Shown here piece by piece: positions 26,875-36,989 of a stretch of 64,000 nt of DNA. Each line of letters starts with the position of its first letter. Within the stretch, counting starts at the first letter, position 1. Made by a program: the position numbers and the translations under genes. This stretch comes from Bacillus vallismortis (lineage in GTDB: Bacteria > Bacillota > Bacilli > Bacillales > Bacillaceae). The stretch covers positions 4,144,137 to 4,208,136 of the forward strand of contig NZ_CP160797.1 in the NCBI RefSeq assembly GCF_040784915.1. The letters are read 5' to 3'. The notes under the pieces were generated by a model that was not told the origin of the DNA, searched no databases, and was given only the letters and a program-made list of their open reading frames with translations.

Positions 26875-27765
26875 TTACAACAGCTTCTTACCGAGCAGAG
26901 ATTCTACGAGCTCCACTGCTGTTTGTCCAGTCTTGTTTTCGTGGTCAAGAATTGGATTGACCTCCACGAATTCAGCTGAGGTGATGATACCCGCGTCATA
27001 CAGCATTTCCATAGCCAAATGGCTCTCCCTGTAGCTGATGCCGCCGATAACAGGGGTTCCGACACCCGGTGCGTCGTTCGGATCAAGTCCGTCCAGATCG
27101 AGGCTGAGATGGACGCCGTCACATGCTGATAAATAATCAAGGGTTTCTTCGATCACCTTTGTCATGCCAAGACGGTCGATTTCGTGCATCGTGTACACCT
27201 TCATGCCGCTCTCCCTAATATACTTGCGCTCCCCTTCATCAAGTGACCGGGCGCCGATGATGACGACGTTTTCCGGTTTGATTTTAGGCGCGTAGCCTTC
27301 AAGGTTAACCAGTGACTCGTGGCCGATGCCGAGGCTGACGGCAAGCGGCATACCGTGAATATTGCCTGACGGTGATGTTTCAAGCGTATTCAGGTCGCCG
27401 TGCGCGTCATACCAGATGACGCCGAGATGATCGTAATGCTTCGCTGTACCTGCCAGTGTGCCGATCGCAATACTGTGGTCTCCGCCAAGGACAAGCGGGA
27501 ATTTTTTCTCTTCAATGACTTTGTTGACCTTTTGAGCGAGTTTTTCATTTCCCGCCAAAACGGAATTCAGGTTCTTCAGTTCTTCGTCATTTTTGATCTT
27601 TTCGCGGTTGATCGGAATGTCACCGAGATCTTCAACCGTATAACCCATGTCTGACAGCCTCTCAATCAGATGGGCGTACCGGATGGCGCTCGGGCCCATG
27701 TCCACTCCGCGTCGTGCTTGTCCTAAATCCATTGGCATTCCAATAACCGAAATCGTTTTATCCAT
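26875..27765 (-). CDS. rocF: RocF, arginase
   Basis: 296 residues from ATG 27765 (GAGGTGG 8 bases upstream). Manganese-dependent hydrolysis of arginine to ornithine and urea, first step of arginine use. Ureohydrolase motifs: LVLGGDHSIAIG, VIWYDAHGDLN (metal ligands D/H/D) and HLSLDLDGLDPNDAPG. Last gene of rocDEF on the minus strand; a 74-base gap separates it from rocE. Confidence 0.97.
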   Translation of the reverse strand: MDKTISVIGMPMDLGQARRGVDMGPSAIRYAHLIERLSDMGYTVEDLGDIPINREKIKNDEELKNLNSVLAGNEKLAQKVNKVIEEKKFPLVLGGDHSIAIGTLAGTAKHYDHLGVIWYDAHGDLNTLETSPSGNIHGMPLAVSLGIGHESLVNLEGYAPKIKPENVVIIGARSLDEGERKYIRESGMKVYTMHEIDRLGMTKVIEETLDYLSACDGVHLSLDLDGLDPNDAPGVGTPVIGGISYRESHLAMEMLYDAGIITSAEFVEVNPILDHENKTGQTAVELVESLLGKKLL

Positions 27766-27838
27766 CTGTGATTCCACCTCAACATATAAGATAATGTCCT
27801 ATGCGGGTTATAACAAAGATGACTTGCGGACAATGTGT

Positions 27839-29242
27839 TTAAAGCTCTAGCTGACGATTTGCCTGCTGGCGTTTTTTAATGACGACATGATAAATGATGT
27901 AGCAAATGATCATAAACGGGATGCCGCAATACAGCGCGATACGCTGCTCCGGATCAAATGCAAGGCTGATGAGAACGACCGTATTTAACGTCAGGCCGAT
28001 CAGCGGAAGCACCGGATACAGCGGTGTTTTGAATTTCAAATCTTCCTTCTTGCCGCCTTCACGGATAAATTTGCGTCTGAACATAATTTGAGAAAGCGTA
28101 ATCGTGATCCAGCCGACCTGGGCGCTCATGCCCGCCAAAGATAGAAGCACCATATACACGGTTTCAGCCGCCGCCACTTTTGATAGGAGCGATAGGCAGG
28201 CCACAGCCATCGTTACGATTAATGCGTTCAGCGGCACACCTCGTTTGTTTGTTTTGCCCAGCGCTTGGAAGGCCTGTCCTTCATTCGCCATCGCGTACAG
28301 GATACGTGTCGATGCGTATAAACCTGAATTCGCAACAGATAATAACGCGATTAAAATAACAAAGTTCATGATATCAGCGGCATACGGGATTCCGATTTGT
28401 TCAAATACCGCAACAAACGGACTTTCCACAACTCCAGCCTGTTTCCACGGAATCATGCCGGCAATGACAATGATGGATAGAACAAAGAAGACAAGCGTTC
28501 TCCATACTGTCTGTTTGATAGACCGCGGAATCGTTTTTTCAGGATCTTCACTTTCTCCGGCTGCAACCCCGATCAGCTCAGTCCCCTGGAATGCGAAGTT
28601 TACGGCAATCATCGTTATCAATATTGCCTTTATCCCGTTCGGGAATAACCCGTCTTCATAAAAATGTGTCAAAAACGGTGCCTGCTCTCCGCCTTTCAAA
28701 TCAATCAGGCCAAACATGGCAGCTCCGCCGAGAATAATAAATAAAAGGATAATCAAAATTTTAATGCCTGAGAACCAGAATTCCGATTCTGCAAAGGCTT
28801 TGGCTGTTATTGCATTTAGTATAAACATCAGTGCCGCAAATACCAGACACCAGATCCACACGTCTACGTGCGGAAACCAGCGGAGCATCAGCTGCCCCGC
28901 TGATAAGAATTCAATGGCGCATGTAACCGCCCAGCCGAGCCAGTACAGCCAGCCGAACGCAAATCCAAAGGCCGGGCTGATAAATTTTGTCGCATAGGTC
29001 TGGAAGGACCCCGACACAGGAAAGGCGACTGCCAGCTCCCCTAAGCAGAGCATCGTCAAAAACATGATAAAGCCGCCTACTAAATAGGACAGAACCGCGC
29101 CGAGCGGTCCCGCTTGGTTAATGGTAAATCCGGTTCCAAGGAAGAAGCCGGTTCCGATCACTCCGCCCAATGAAATCATGAACAAGTGGCGTGATTTCAT
29201 TGTCCGCTGGAGCTGATTTCCGTTATCTTGGTTTGTATTCAC
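27839..29242 (-). CDS. rocE: RocE, arginine/ornithine permease
   Basis: 467 residues starting at GTG 29242 with AAGGGGTG upstream; a longer frame to 29320 has no site. Amino acid-polyamine-organocation transporter with about 12 helices, GGVIGTGFFLGTGFTI at helix 1 and the FQGTELIGVAAGESEDP motif. Feeds arginine/ornithine to RocF and RocD. Nearly identical to the strain 168 protein. Confidence 0.96.
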   Translation of the reverse strand: MNTNQDNGNQLQRTMKSRHLFMISLGGVIGTGFFLGTGFTINQAGPLGAVLSYLVGGFIMFLTMLCLGELAVAFPVSGSFQTYATKFISPAFGFAFGWLYWLGWAVTCAIEFLSAGQLMLRWFPHVDVWIWCLVFAALMFILNAITAKAFAESEFWFSGIKILIILLFIILGGAAMFGLIDLKGGEQAPFLTHFYEDGLFPNGIKAILITMIAVNFAFQGTELIGVAAGESEDPEKTIPRSIKQTVWRTLVFFVLSIIVIAGMIPWKQAGVVESPFVAVFEQIGIPYAADIMNFVILIALLSVANSGLYASTRILYAMANEGQAFQALGKTNKRGVPLNALIVTMAVACLSLLSKVAAAETVYMVLLSLAGMSAQVGWITITLSQIMFRRKFIREGGKKEDLKFKTPLYPVLPLIGLTLNTVVLISLAFDPEQRIALYCGIPFMIICYIIYHVVIKKRQQANRQLEL

Positions 29243-29465
29243 ATTCTGCACCCCTTCAGCAACTTGTATTGGATCTAAGCTGGAATGACTACACGGTGCA
29301 TATCCCAGTTTGCTGTCCAAAGAGCCTTTATCTATTTAATATAAAATTCACTTCTTCTCATAAAGATACATTATACTAAAATACTGTAGCTGAGCAAATA
29401 GGGAGTGCTTAATTTTCTGTTGTAAATTTATACAAACGAAGTGAATATCCCGCCATGGTGCGGAT

Positions 29466-30671
29466 TTATGCGTTTTGCAGCACGTGCTTAATTTTCTCTA
29501 TTGCCCAATCCAAATCTTTTTTCGAAATGATTAATGGCGGTGCAAAACGAATAACTGTATCATGCGTTTCCTTGCATAAAAGCCCTTCTTTCTTCAAGCG
29601 CTCACAATACGGACGCGCGGCTTCCGTCAATTCCACACCGATAAACAGCCCTCTGCCGCGGACTTCTTTAATGACAGGGTTATCAATGCTCTCAAGTTCT
29701 CTTTTAAAGTATTCGCCAAGCTCAAGAGAACGTTCCGCCAGCTTTTCATCCTCCATCACTTCCAACGAAGCGATAGACACCGCACATGCAAGCGGGTTTC
29801 CGCCAAATGTCGAGCCGTGTGAGCCCGGGTTAAACACGCCTAAGATCTCGCGGTCCGCCGCAATGCATGAGATCGGGAACACACCGCCGCCAAGCGCTTT
29901 ACCCAAGATATACATATCGGGAACAATGCCGTCCCAGTCACACGCAAACGTCTTGCCTGTTCGTCCAAGACCCGTCTGAATCTCATCGGCAATAAACAAG
30001 ACATTCTCTTCCTTACAAATCGCCGCCGCTTCCTGTGAAAATCCTTCAGGCGGAATGACAATGCCCGCTTCGCCTTGAATCGGTTCGAATAAAAATGCCG
30101 CTGTATTCGGCGTAATGGCCTGACGAAGCGCTTCCGCATCGCCGTAAGGGATTAACTTGATTCCCGGAAGCATCGGGCCGAATCCTCTTTTATATTCCTC
30201 TTCAGAAGACAGAGATACCGCCAGCATCGTCCGGCCGTGGAAGTTCCCGACACATGCGATAATTTCAGCTTGATTGTCTGCCACGCCTTTTACTTCATAA
30301 GCCCAGCGTCTCGCCGCTTTCACCGCAGATTCAACCGCTTCAGCTCCTGTATTCATCGGCAAAATCATCTCTTTGCCCGTCAGCTTAGCTGTTTTCTCGT
30401 AAAATGGCCCCAGCTGATCGTTGTGAAACGCGCGTGACGTGAGGGTAATTTTATCAGCCTGATCCTTCAATGCCTGAATGATTTTCGGGTGTCTGTGCCC
30501 CTGGTTTACCGCAGAATAAGCACTCAGCATATCCATATATTCATTGCCTTCCGGGTCCTTTACCCAAGCACCCAGCGCTTCAGAAATGACAATCGGGAGC
30601 GGATGGTAATTGTTAGCTCCATAATGAGACGTCTGATCAATAATTTCTTTGGATTTAGATAAAGCTGGCAT
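29466..30671 (-). CDS. rocD: RocD, ornithine aminotransferase
   Basis: 401 residues from ATG 30671 (AAGGGGGAATT upstream). PLP-dependent class III aminotransferase converting ornithine and 2-oxoglutarate to glutamate semialdehyde and glutamate. Seen: [48 protein letters not shown] (PLP Asp), [14 protein letters not shown] (Schiff-base Lys) and [14 protein letters not shown]. First gene of the operon; sigma-54 promoter and RocR site lie upstream. Confidence 0.97.
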   Translation of the reverse strand: MPALSKSKEIIDQTSHYGANNYHPLPIVISEALGAWVKDPEGNEYMDMLSAYSAVNQGHRHPKIIQALKDQADKITLTSRAFHNDQLGPFYEKTAKLTGKEMILPMNTGAEAVESAVKAARRWAYEVKGVADNQAEIIACVGNFHGRTMLAVSLSSEEEYKRGFGPMLPGIKLIPYGDAEALRQAITPNTAAFLFEPIQGEAGIVIPPEGFSQEAAAICKEENVLFIADEIQTGLGRTGKTFACDWDGIVPDMYILGKALGGGVFPISCIAADREILGVFNPGSHGSTFGGNPLACAVSIASLEVMEDEKLAERSLELGEYFKRELESIDNPVIKEVRGRGLFIGVELTEAARPYCERLKKEGLLCKETHDTVIRFAPPLIISKKDLDWAIEKIKHVLQNA

Positions 30672-30730
30672 ATTTGAATTCCCCCTTGTTTTCTGTTTCA
30701 ACATGTTATCCTGCTTTCCCTTTTTATAAA

Positions 30731-30746
30731 TGCAAGTTCCGTGCCA
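30731..30746 (-). promoter_or_regulatory. Sigma-54 (SigL) promoter of rocDEF
   Basis: Minus strand TGGCACGGAACTTGCA: the GG (-24) and GC (-12) elements of a -12/-24 promoter match the TGGCAC-N5-TTGCA consensus exactly. SigL-dependent transcription with RocR is known for rocDEF. Confidence 0.93.
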
Positions 30747-30829
30747 AATCAAGATTTCGTGTGTTTTCTACAAATTTCGTGGACAAGGTGCAAAAACATT
30801 CTGATATTTCGAGCAAAAATTTCAGCAAG

Positions 30830-30846
30830 TGCAAAATTCTTTTGCA
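30830..30846. promoter_or_regulatory. RocR upstream activating sequence
   Basis: Perfect palindrome TGCAAAATTCTTTTGCA about 90 bases upstream of the sigma-54 promoter and 66 before rocR. A weaker copy, GTGCAAAAACATTCTG, lies near 30789. Matches the known RocR enhancer type; it probably also serves in autoregulation of the divergent rocR. Confidence 0.85.
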
Positions 30847-30911
30847 TATCCTCTCCATTCTTTTATAAAATAGAGGCAATATTAAGAAAATAATTGAGGG
30901 AGGTTTATACA

Positions 30912-32297
30912 ATGGTCAAAGACAGCGAATTCCTCACATTGGTTTTTCAAAGCATTTTGGATGAAATCGATGTTGGCCTGCACGTGGTAGACGAGCATGG
31001 AAACACGATCGTTTATAACAACAAAATGATGCAGATTGAAGATATGGAGAAGCATGACGTCCTCAATAAAAACCTGATGGATGTATTTATGTTTTCTAAA
31101 CAGCAGGACAGCACCCTGGTACAGGCCCTTCAGGAAGGCACAACGATTAAAAATGTGAAGCAGAGCTACTTCAATAATAAAGGCCAGGAAATCACAACGA
31201 TCAATCATACATATCCCATCGTCCAAGACGGCAAAATCAGGGGCGCAGTCGAAATTGCCAAGGATGTGACAAAGCTTGAACGGCTGATCAGGGAGAATAT
31301 GAACAAAAAAGGCAGCACAACTTATACATTTGACAGCATTCTCGGCACCAGCCCGGCCATTCAAGATGTCGTCGAAAACGCCAAACGGGCAACGAGAACG
31401 TCATCATCGGTCCTTCTCGCAGGCGAAACCGGCACGGGAAAAGAGCTGTTCGCGCAAAGTATTCATAACGGCAGCGATCGCTCAGGCGGCCCGTTTATTT
31501 CACAAAACTGCGCGGCGCTGCCAGACAGCCTTGTAGAAAGCATTTTGTTTGGAACGAAAAAAGGGGCGTTTACAGGCGCTGTCGACCAGCCCGGACTGTT
31601 TGAACAAGCACATGGCGGCACGCTGCTGTTAGATGAAATCAACTCGCTGAATCTGAGTCTTCAGGCGAAGCTGCTGCGCGCTCTTCAGGAACGGAAAATC
31701 AGGCGCATCGGTTCGACAAAGGATACGCCGATTGACGTGCGTATAATTGCCACAATGAACGAAGACCCGATTGACGCGATTGCGGGCGAACGAATGCGGA
31801 AGGACTTGTATTACAGGCTGAGCGTCGTGACACTGATCATCCCGCCGCTTCGGGAACGGAAAGAAGACATTTTGCTTCTCGCGTCAGAATTCATCCAAAA
31901 AAACAACCACCTGTTTCAAATGAATGTCGAACACATCAGCGAAGACGTGAAGCAATTTTTTCTATCTTATGACTGGCCGGGAAATATACGTGAGCTTGAG
32001 CATATGATCGAAGGCGCAATGAATTTCATGACGGATGAGCAAACGATTACGGCTTCCCATCTGCCCTATCAATACCGCATGAAAATCAAACCGGCTGATA
32101 CCCCAGAGCCTGAAGCACCAAGATACCAGCCGGCCGCGGACTTAAAAGAAAAAATGGAAAGCTTCGAAAAATATGTGATTGAGAATGTGTTAAGAAAGCA
32201 CGGCCATAACATCTCACAAGCTGCTCAGGAGCTTGGCATCAGCAGACAAAGCCTTCAATACCGGCTGAAGAAATTTTCCCACCCGCCTGCCGAGTAA
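30912..32297 (+). CDS. rocR: RocR, sigma-54-dependent activator of arginine catabolism
   Basis: 461 residues from ATG 30912 (GGGAGG before). PAS sensor domain (about 10-120), AAA+ domain with AGETGTGKELFAQ, the sigma-54-contacting GAFTGA loop and GGTLLLDEIN, and C-terminal Fis-type HTH (ISQAAQELGISRQSLQYRLK). Responds to ornithine/citrulline and activates rocABC and rocDEF. Divergent from rocD. Confidence 0.96.
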   Translation: MVKDSEFLTLVFQSILDEIDVGLHVVDEHGNTIVYNNKMMQIEDMEKHDVLNKNLMDVFMFSKQQDSTLVQALQEGTTIKNVKQSYFNNKGQEITTINHTYPIVQDGKIRGAVEIAKDVTKLERLIRENMNKKGSTTYTFDSILGTSPAIQDVVENAKRATRTSSSVLLAGETGTGKELFAQSIHNGSDRSGGPFISQNCAALPDSLVESILFGTKKGAFTGAVDQPGLFEQAHGGTLLLDEINSLNLSLQAKLLRALQERKIRRIGSTKDTPIDVRIIATMNEDPIDAIAGERMRKDLYYRLSVVTLIIPPLRERKEDILLLASEFIQKNNHLFQMNVEHISEDVKQFFLSYDWPGNIRELEHMIEGAMNFMTDEQTITASHLPYQYRMKIKPADTPEPEAPRYQPAADLKEKMESFEKYVIENVLRKHGHNISQAAQELGISRQSLQYRLKKFSHPPAE

Positions 32298-32620
32298 CAG
32301 TCCTATTCCGTCGCAGGAAGCCAGACGTGTATGTCGTTAAACGGCAAAGCTCACACCCAACTGCAACAGCGGAAAAGCCTTCAAACATCATGTTGACAGC
32401 AAACCGCAATCACAAAAAACATCGCGCTGAACACATGCAAAAGGCACAATAAAATCTTCTGTATCGAGGGAAGAAAAAGAAATCTATGTATACATCATAA
32501 AATTCATCACCAGCAACCATACGGAACAAACCATTAAGTCAATGCTGGTCAGTCCTTGCCTGCTGTTTCACGTGTAACACCCATCTTGTATGTTTCTTCA
32601 TATTCGATAGATCCTTTTTC
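32298..32620. other. rocR-htrC intergenic region
   Basis: About 320 bases with no convincing gene. It carries a parS-like site at 32564 and ends in terminators. Confidence 0.6.
32564..32579. other. parS-like Spo0J-binding site (rocR 3' side)
   Basis: TGTTTCACGTGTAACA matches the parS consensus TGTTNCACGTGAAACA with one mismatch. A parS near rocR has been described in B. subtilis. Confidence 0.75.
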
Positions 32621-32654
32621 AACTGAACGGGCGTGACCCTCGTTCAGTTTTTTT
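32621..32654 (+). terminator. Terminator for rocR direction
   Basis: AACTGAACG/CGTTCAGTT stem followed by TTTTTT. Confidence 0.75.
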
Positions 32655-32662
32655 GTATAAAA

Positions 32663-32691
32663 AAACAGTCTGGCACGGTGCCAGACTGTTT
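32663..32691 (-). terminator. Terminator of the wal operon (after htrC)
   Basis: AAACAGTCTGGCAC/GCCAGACTGTTT stem, T run on the minus strand, 4 bases after the htrC stop. Confidence 0.85.
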
Positions 32692-32694
32692 CTG

Positions 32695-33897
32695 TTAACT
32701 TCCTAATTGGTCTGCGGAGGAGAGCTGAATGTCAACGGATTTTTCTTTTCCGGCGCGGTAAAACTTCACTTTCACCCGGTCACCGACTTTTTTCTGATAA
32801 AGCCGTTTCCGCAGATCAACAATGTCATTTACTTTGTGACCGTCAAATTCTGTGATGACATCCAGTTCCTTAAGCCCTGCTTTTCCGGCAGGTGAGAAGG
32901 CATCTACCCCCATCACAACCGCTCCATTGGTGACATCCTTAGGAAGCTTCAAAGTTTCGTCCCAATGATAGCTGGCGATGTCGCTTAGCGATTTCATCTC
33001 AATGCCAAGGAACGGACGTTTAACCTCGCCGTATTTCTCCAAATCCTCTATCACCGGGATCACAAGCTTAGACGGAATCGACAGGCCAATTCCTTCAACC
33101 GCCGACTCGGCAATTTTCATTGAATTGATGCCAATGACTTTTCCGTCCATATTTAACAAAGCGCCGCCGCTGTTCCCAGGGTTAATGGCCGCATCTGTTT
33201 GCAGGACTTCTGCGTTCCAGTCAGGCTGCCCATCACCGTTCGAATCCACTGGGATGGCTCTCTCCGTTCCCGAGATGACGCCCTGTGTGACAGAGCCTGC
33301 AAATTCAAGGCCTAACGGGTTCCCGATCGCAATAACCGGCTCCCCTGATTTCACTTTATCTGAATTACCGAAATCAGCGACTGCTTTAATTTTATCGCTT
33401 TTTACTCGTAAAACAGCAAGGTCCATCAGCTGGTCGCTGCCGATCAGTTCAGCCGATACACGCGAGCCGTCTTTCAGGCTGATTTCAATTTGGGAAGCGC
33501 CCTCGATGACATGATGGTTGGTCACGACATAAGCGGAGTTGTCATTTTTCTTATAGATGACGCCAGAGCCGCTCCCAGCCTCACCGCTCTCTCCCCAAAT
33601 ATCTGATTTTTGAATGTTCACAACACCGACAACGGCGGGCGACACATTGCTGACAATCTTGGTGACTGCGTTGTTGACACTGACATTCACCGTTCTGATT
33701 GATTCCCGGTTATTGTTGTTCTGCTGCTCTTCTAAGACGCCCGTATCTATCCCTTCATTTGAAAGGTACGGCATGATAAACGCCATTAATACGGCACCGA
33801 CAATCACGCCAATCAGACTAGAAAGGAAATATCCTTTTTTGCTTCTCTTTGGCTGTTCAGGAGCAGTATGTTCTTCCTCACGATCGTAATCCACCAT
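32695..33897 (-). CDS. htrC: HtrC (YyxA), membrane-anchored HtrA-type serine protease
   Basis: 400 residues: cytoplasmic N-terminus, one membrane helix (about 22-44), trypsin-like domain with [11 protein letters not shown] (His), LMDLAVLRV (Asp) and [12 protein letters not shown] (Ser), and a C-terminal PDZ domain (about 295-395). GAAAGGATGG before the ATG. Sixth gene of the wal cluster. Surface protein quality control is the family role. Confidence 0.95.
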   Translation of the reverse strand: MVDYDREEEHTAPEQPKRSKKGYFLSSLIGVIVGAVLMAFIMPYLSNEGIDTGVLEEQQNNNNRESIRTVNVSVNNAVTKIVSNVSPAVVGVVNIQKSDIWGESGEAGSGSGVIYKKNDNSAYVVTNHHVIEGASQIEISLKDGSRVSAELIGSDQLMDLAVLRVKSDKIKAVADFGNSDKVKSGEPVIAIGNPLGLEFAGSVTQGVISGTERAIPVDSNGDGQPDWNAEVLQTDAAINPGNSGGALLNMDGKVIGINSMKIAESAVEGIGLSIPSKLVIPVIEDLEKYGEVKRPFLGIEMKSLSDIASYHWDETLKLPKDVTNGAVVMGVDAFSPAGKAGLKELDVITEFDGHKVNDIVDLRKRLYQKKVGDRVKVKFYRAGKEKSVDIQLSSADQLGS

Positions 33898-33978
33898 ATT
33901 CCATCCTTTCCAAGAACGTTAATATGGTTATATTGTGGGTTAGAAACTCCTATAATAGTCATGATTTACATAGAAAAA

Positions 33979-34773
33979 TTATACAGCGCAGAGCGGTGTG
34001 GCCTTCTTCGGGTCGGTATCAAACAAATCAAATGTTTCCCCCGTCACAAACCCTTTAGAAGCCAATGTCTGCTGTACAGACATTCTCGCCAGATCCTTCA
34101 TGTTGTTGTCCTGGCTCAAATGCGCCAAATAAATACGAGACGTCTCGTCGCCAATGACATCGGTCATCGCTAAGGCAGCATCTTCATTTGAAACGTGCCC
34201 GACGTCACTTAAAATCCGCCGCTTAATGCTCCATGGATATCTCCCCATTTGCAGCATGCCGACATCGTGATTGCTTTCAAACACAAACATATTCGCTGAG
34301 CGGATGATCCCTTTCATCCGGTCGCTGACGTACCCCGTATCTGTCATTAAAGCAAGCTTTCGGCCGTTATAATGGAACACATAAAACATGGGCTCCGCCG
34401 CGTCGTGTGAGACGCCAAACGATTCCACATCAAGTCCGCCGAACGACTTCACCGTCTCCATCGGAAACACAAATTTTTGATCGGTATCAATTTTGCCAAT
34501 TTGGTTCTCCATCGCTTTCCATGTCTTCTCATTCGCATAGATCGGAAGCTTGTACTTTCTGGCGACCACGCCAAGGCCCTTAATATGGTCACTATGTTCA
34601 TGCGTCACAAAAATGCCGTCTACATCATCCAGCTTACGCCCGATTTGCGCCATCAATCCATCCATGGCTTTCCCGCTCAAACCGGCGTCTACCAAAAATG
34701 CGTGATCCTCAGTTTCAAGGTAAAACGCATTTCCCGTACTCCCGCTCGCAAGTACGCTAAATTGCAAGCTCAT
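33979..34773 (-). CDS. walJ: WalJ (YycJ), metallo-beta-lactamase-fold exonuclease-like protein
   Basis: 264 residues from the ATG at 34773. Metal motif [13 protein letters not shown], further [10 protein letters not shown] and [16 protein letters not shown] and [10 protein letters not shown]: the MBL superfamily set. Linked in Firmicutes to coordination of cell division with replication. 19 bases after walI. Confidence 0.95.
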   Translation of the reverse strand: MSLQFSVLASGSTGNAFYLETEDHAFLVDAGLSGKAMDGLMAQIGRKLDDVDGIFVTHEHSDHIKGLGVVARKYKLPIYANEKTWKAMENQIGKIDTDQKFVFPMETVKSFGGLDVESFGVSHDAAEPMFYVFHYNGRKLALMTDTGYVSDRMKGIIRSANMFVFESNHDVGMLQMGRYPWSIKRRILSDVGHVSNEDAALAMTDVIGDETSRIYLAHLSQDNNMKDLARMSVQQTLASKGFVTGETFDLFDTDPKKATPLCAV

Positions 34774-34792
34774 GTGTCTCACTCCATTATTT

Positions 34793-35635
34793 TCATTGAT
34801 CTGTATCTAAAATCGTACTCTCCAAAGCATTCACTGTAAAATACTCTTGCACTGTCTTTTTCTCACCGTTCACTTTTTTATCGTACTCGACTGTAATTCT
34901 CCATACCGGCGCCAGCACCTGTGTACTTGTCAGCGGATATTGCGCGACGTAGCCGAATTTGACACTTTTTATCGTACTGTTCTCTTTTAATTGATTTTGA
35001 TAGTACAATAACTCAACCGCATCCATTTCAGTGATTAGGCTTTCCTTCTGAATTTGCTTAAAGGTCTCAAGCGTCGTCTGGTCGTATGACACAACCTCGT
35101 TTTTATCGTTTAAACGCAAAATCACTTGCCCGATCATATTAGAAGAAGTGTCGGTCTGCTGATAAATATAATGGCCCTCATATGTTTGGAAGAAAATAAT
35201 TTCTTTTTGCGATTTATCAACCTTCCAAAGCTCATATTTTTCACCATCTTGGATTTTCGAAGAAACAAACGCCTGAGCATCGTCCTCAATCTTCTTCTTT
35301 GACAGGGCGATCGGATTCGTAAATTTCATTTTCAGGGTCGTTACTTTACGATCATCACTAGGCATGTCCATCAACGGCTTTTGATCCTTGAGCGCCTCAA
35401 TTTCGTCCTTGGTGAAGGCCTTTTGATTCGCTGTGATTCTGTAGCCTTCTGTTGCTTCCTTATTCAGCCCTTCATACGTAATATGATCGGCCTTCATGTC
35501 ATGCTCGACATCATTTTTAATGACTTCATAATCTTTGCTGGTAGACTGCCATTTTTGAAAAAACTGATAGCCTAAAAAAATATCTAAAATGAGGAAGGCA
35601 ACGATGAAGATTGATTTTGTCTTATTCCACTCCAC
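34793..35635 (-). CDS. walI: WalI (YycI), regulator of WalK
   Basis: 280 residues with an N-terminal membrane anchor ([18 protein letters not shown], about 9-26) and an extracellular domain. Together with WalH it restrains WalK kinase activity at the division site. Start overlaps the walH end by 14 bases. Confidence 0.95.
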   Translation of the reverse strand: MEWNKTKSIFIVAFLILDIFLGYQFFQKWQSTSKDYEVIKNDVEHDMKADHITYEGLNKEATEGYRITANQKAFTKDEIEALKDQKPLMDMPSDDRKVTTLKMKFTNPIALSKKKIEDDAQAFVSSKIQDGEKYELWKVDKSQKEIIFFQTYEGHYIYQQTDTSSNMIGQVILRLNDKNEVVSYDQTTLETFKQIQKESLITEMDAVELLYYQNQLKENSTIKSVKFGYVAQYPLTSTQVLAPVWRITVEYDKKVNGEKKTVQEYFTVNALESTILDTDQ

Positions 35636-36989
35636 TGTTTGCCCCCTCCTTCGTTAATAAGTCCTTCGTGATCGGCACAATTTTCCCGTTTATTTTCATC
35701 CCCCAAACCGGTTCCAGTTCAACAAGAGGGTCATTATTGGATGATGTTGATACCAATTGATACGCAAGGAAGATCTGATCAATTTTATCCGTATTATATG
35801 CCGTTTGTTTAGAAAGCAGCATCTTCACTTCGCTCCCGCTCATCAGCTCAGTCTCTGTCGTTTTAATCGGATTCGTTCCGAGACTGTAATTCGGCCGCTT
35901 ATAGCTGAGAATTTCATCGTTGGCCCATTGCACCGTAATCGCGGATGTCGCTCCGAATGGTTTGGCGGTACTGTTAATGACCGGCATCTGGTCCATAAAG
36001 ATATAGAAGCTTAACTGCTGGCTGTCATTGATATTGAAAAATTGATAGTGATCTGTCCAGCTGCCCGTATCCTCAAGGTATTTTTGGCTCTTTTTAATTA
36101 ATTCACCTGTTTGATAGGAAGTGCTCTGCACCAAATTGCGCTGTTGGAATTGTACCTGGCGCTGGCTTAGATTCACATCTAAACGGCTGATTCCATCTGT
36201 CAGCACATTTCTGTTGTTGTAATTCGAATCTTCCCTTACAATACTTGGATCGCTGAACAAGGCCTGCTTAAAGGTGTTTGTTTTAATCGATTCTGTGACA
36301 AATTCTTTTTTGTCCATCGTAAGCGTTTTGTTCGACAGCAGAAACTCTTTCTTTGAACCGATAGAAAACAGACTGAATGCCGGCATGTTTGATTGACTGT
36401 TTTTCAAGTCATTCATCATGTTCCGGTAGTTAGCCGATTCAACAGTCACTTCCAGAATCAGCTGCTTGCTGAAAGACACCAAATAGATTTTCTTGTTCGC
36501 TTTTGTTTCATTAATCGGAATCAAAATGTGGTCAAATGAACTGTACTCAAATGACTGGTTAGACCATTTAAACAGCGTTTGGAAGATATCAATAGGAATC
36601 GTGTCGTTGAATTGCAAGTCAAGCTTCGCATCATAACCGCTTATCCCGTAAAACCAGCTCTTAAATGAAGTCTTGTCATACTGATCAGAAATATCTTTGA
36701 TCCCTTTTACATCCCAATGCGGCAAGTCAGACCAGACTTCATTATAAAGTGAATCATCATTCACTTTATAATGAGCGCCGCCATCATGGATAAACATGTC
36801 CCTCGGCCTTACCGTTTCAGACAGCTTTTGGGTGTTTTTTTCGATTTTATGCTTCTCACGCACAGTAGACGCTGTTGATGATGAGCCTCCGGAAAAGTTT
36901 GGCTGGAACGTCCATATCCCCCACGTAAACACAAGGCTGATGACGACGAGTATCGTAAGTAATATCGTTTTTATATTTTCACGCTTCAT
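35622..36989 (-). CDS. walH: WalH (YycH), regulator of WalK
   Basis: 455 residues from ATG 36989; N-terminal membrane helix ([18 protein letters not shown], about 7-24) and extracellular YycH domain. Overlaps the walK end by 11 bases, so translation is coupled. Confidence 0.95.
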   Translation of the reverse strand: MKRENIKTILLTILVVISLVFTWGIWTFQPNFSGGSSSTASTVREKHKIEKNTQKLSETVRPRDMFIHDGGAHYKVNDDSLYNEVWSDLPHWDVKGIKDISDQYDKTSFKSWFYGISGYDAKLDLQFNDTIPIDIFQTLFKWSNQSFEYSSFDHILIPINETKANKKIYLVSFSKQLILEVTVESANYRNMMNDLKNSQSNMPAFSLFSIGSKKEFLLSNKTLTMDKKEFVTESIKTNTFKQALFSDPSIVREDSNYNNRNVLTDGISRLDVNLSQRQVQFQQRNLVQSTSYQTGELIKKSQKYLEDTGSWTDHYQFFNINDSQQLSFYIFMDQMPVINSTAKPFGATSAITVQWANDEILSYKRPNYSLGTNPIKTTETELMSGSEVKMLLSKQTAYNTDKIDQIFLAYQLVSTSSNNDPLVELEPVWGMKINGKIVPITKDLLTKEGANSGVE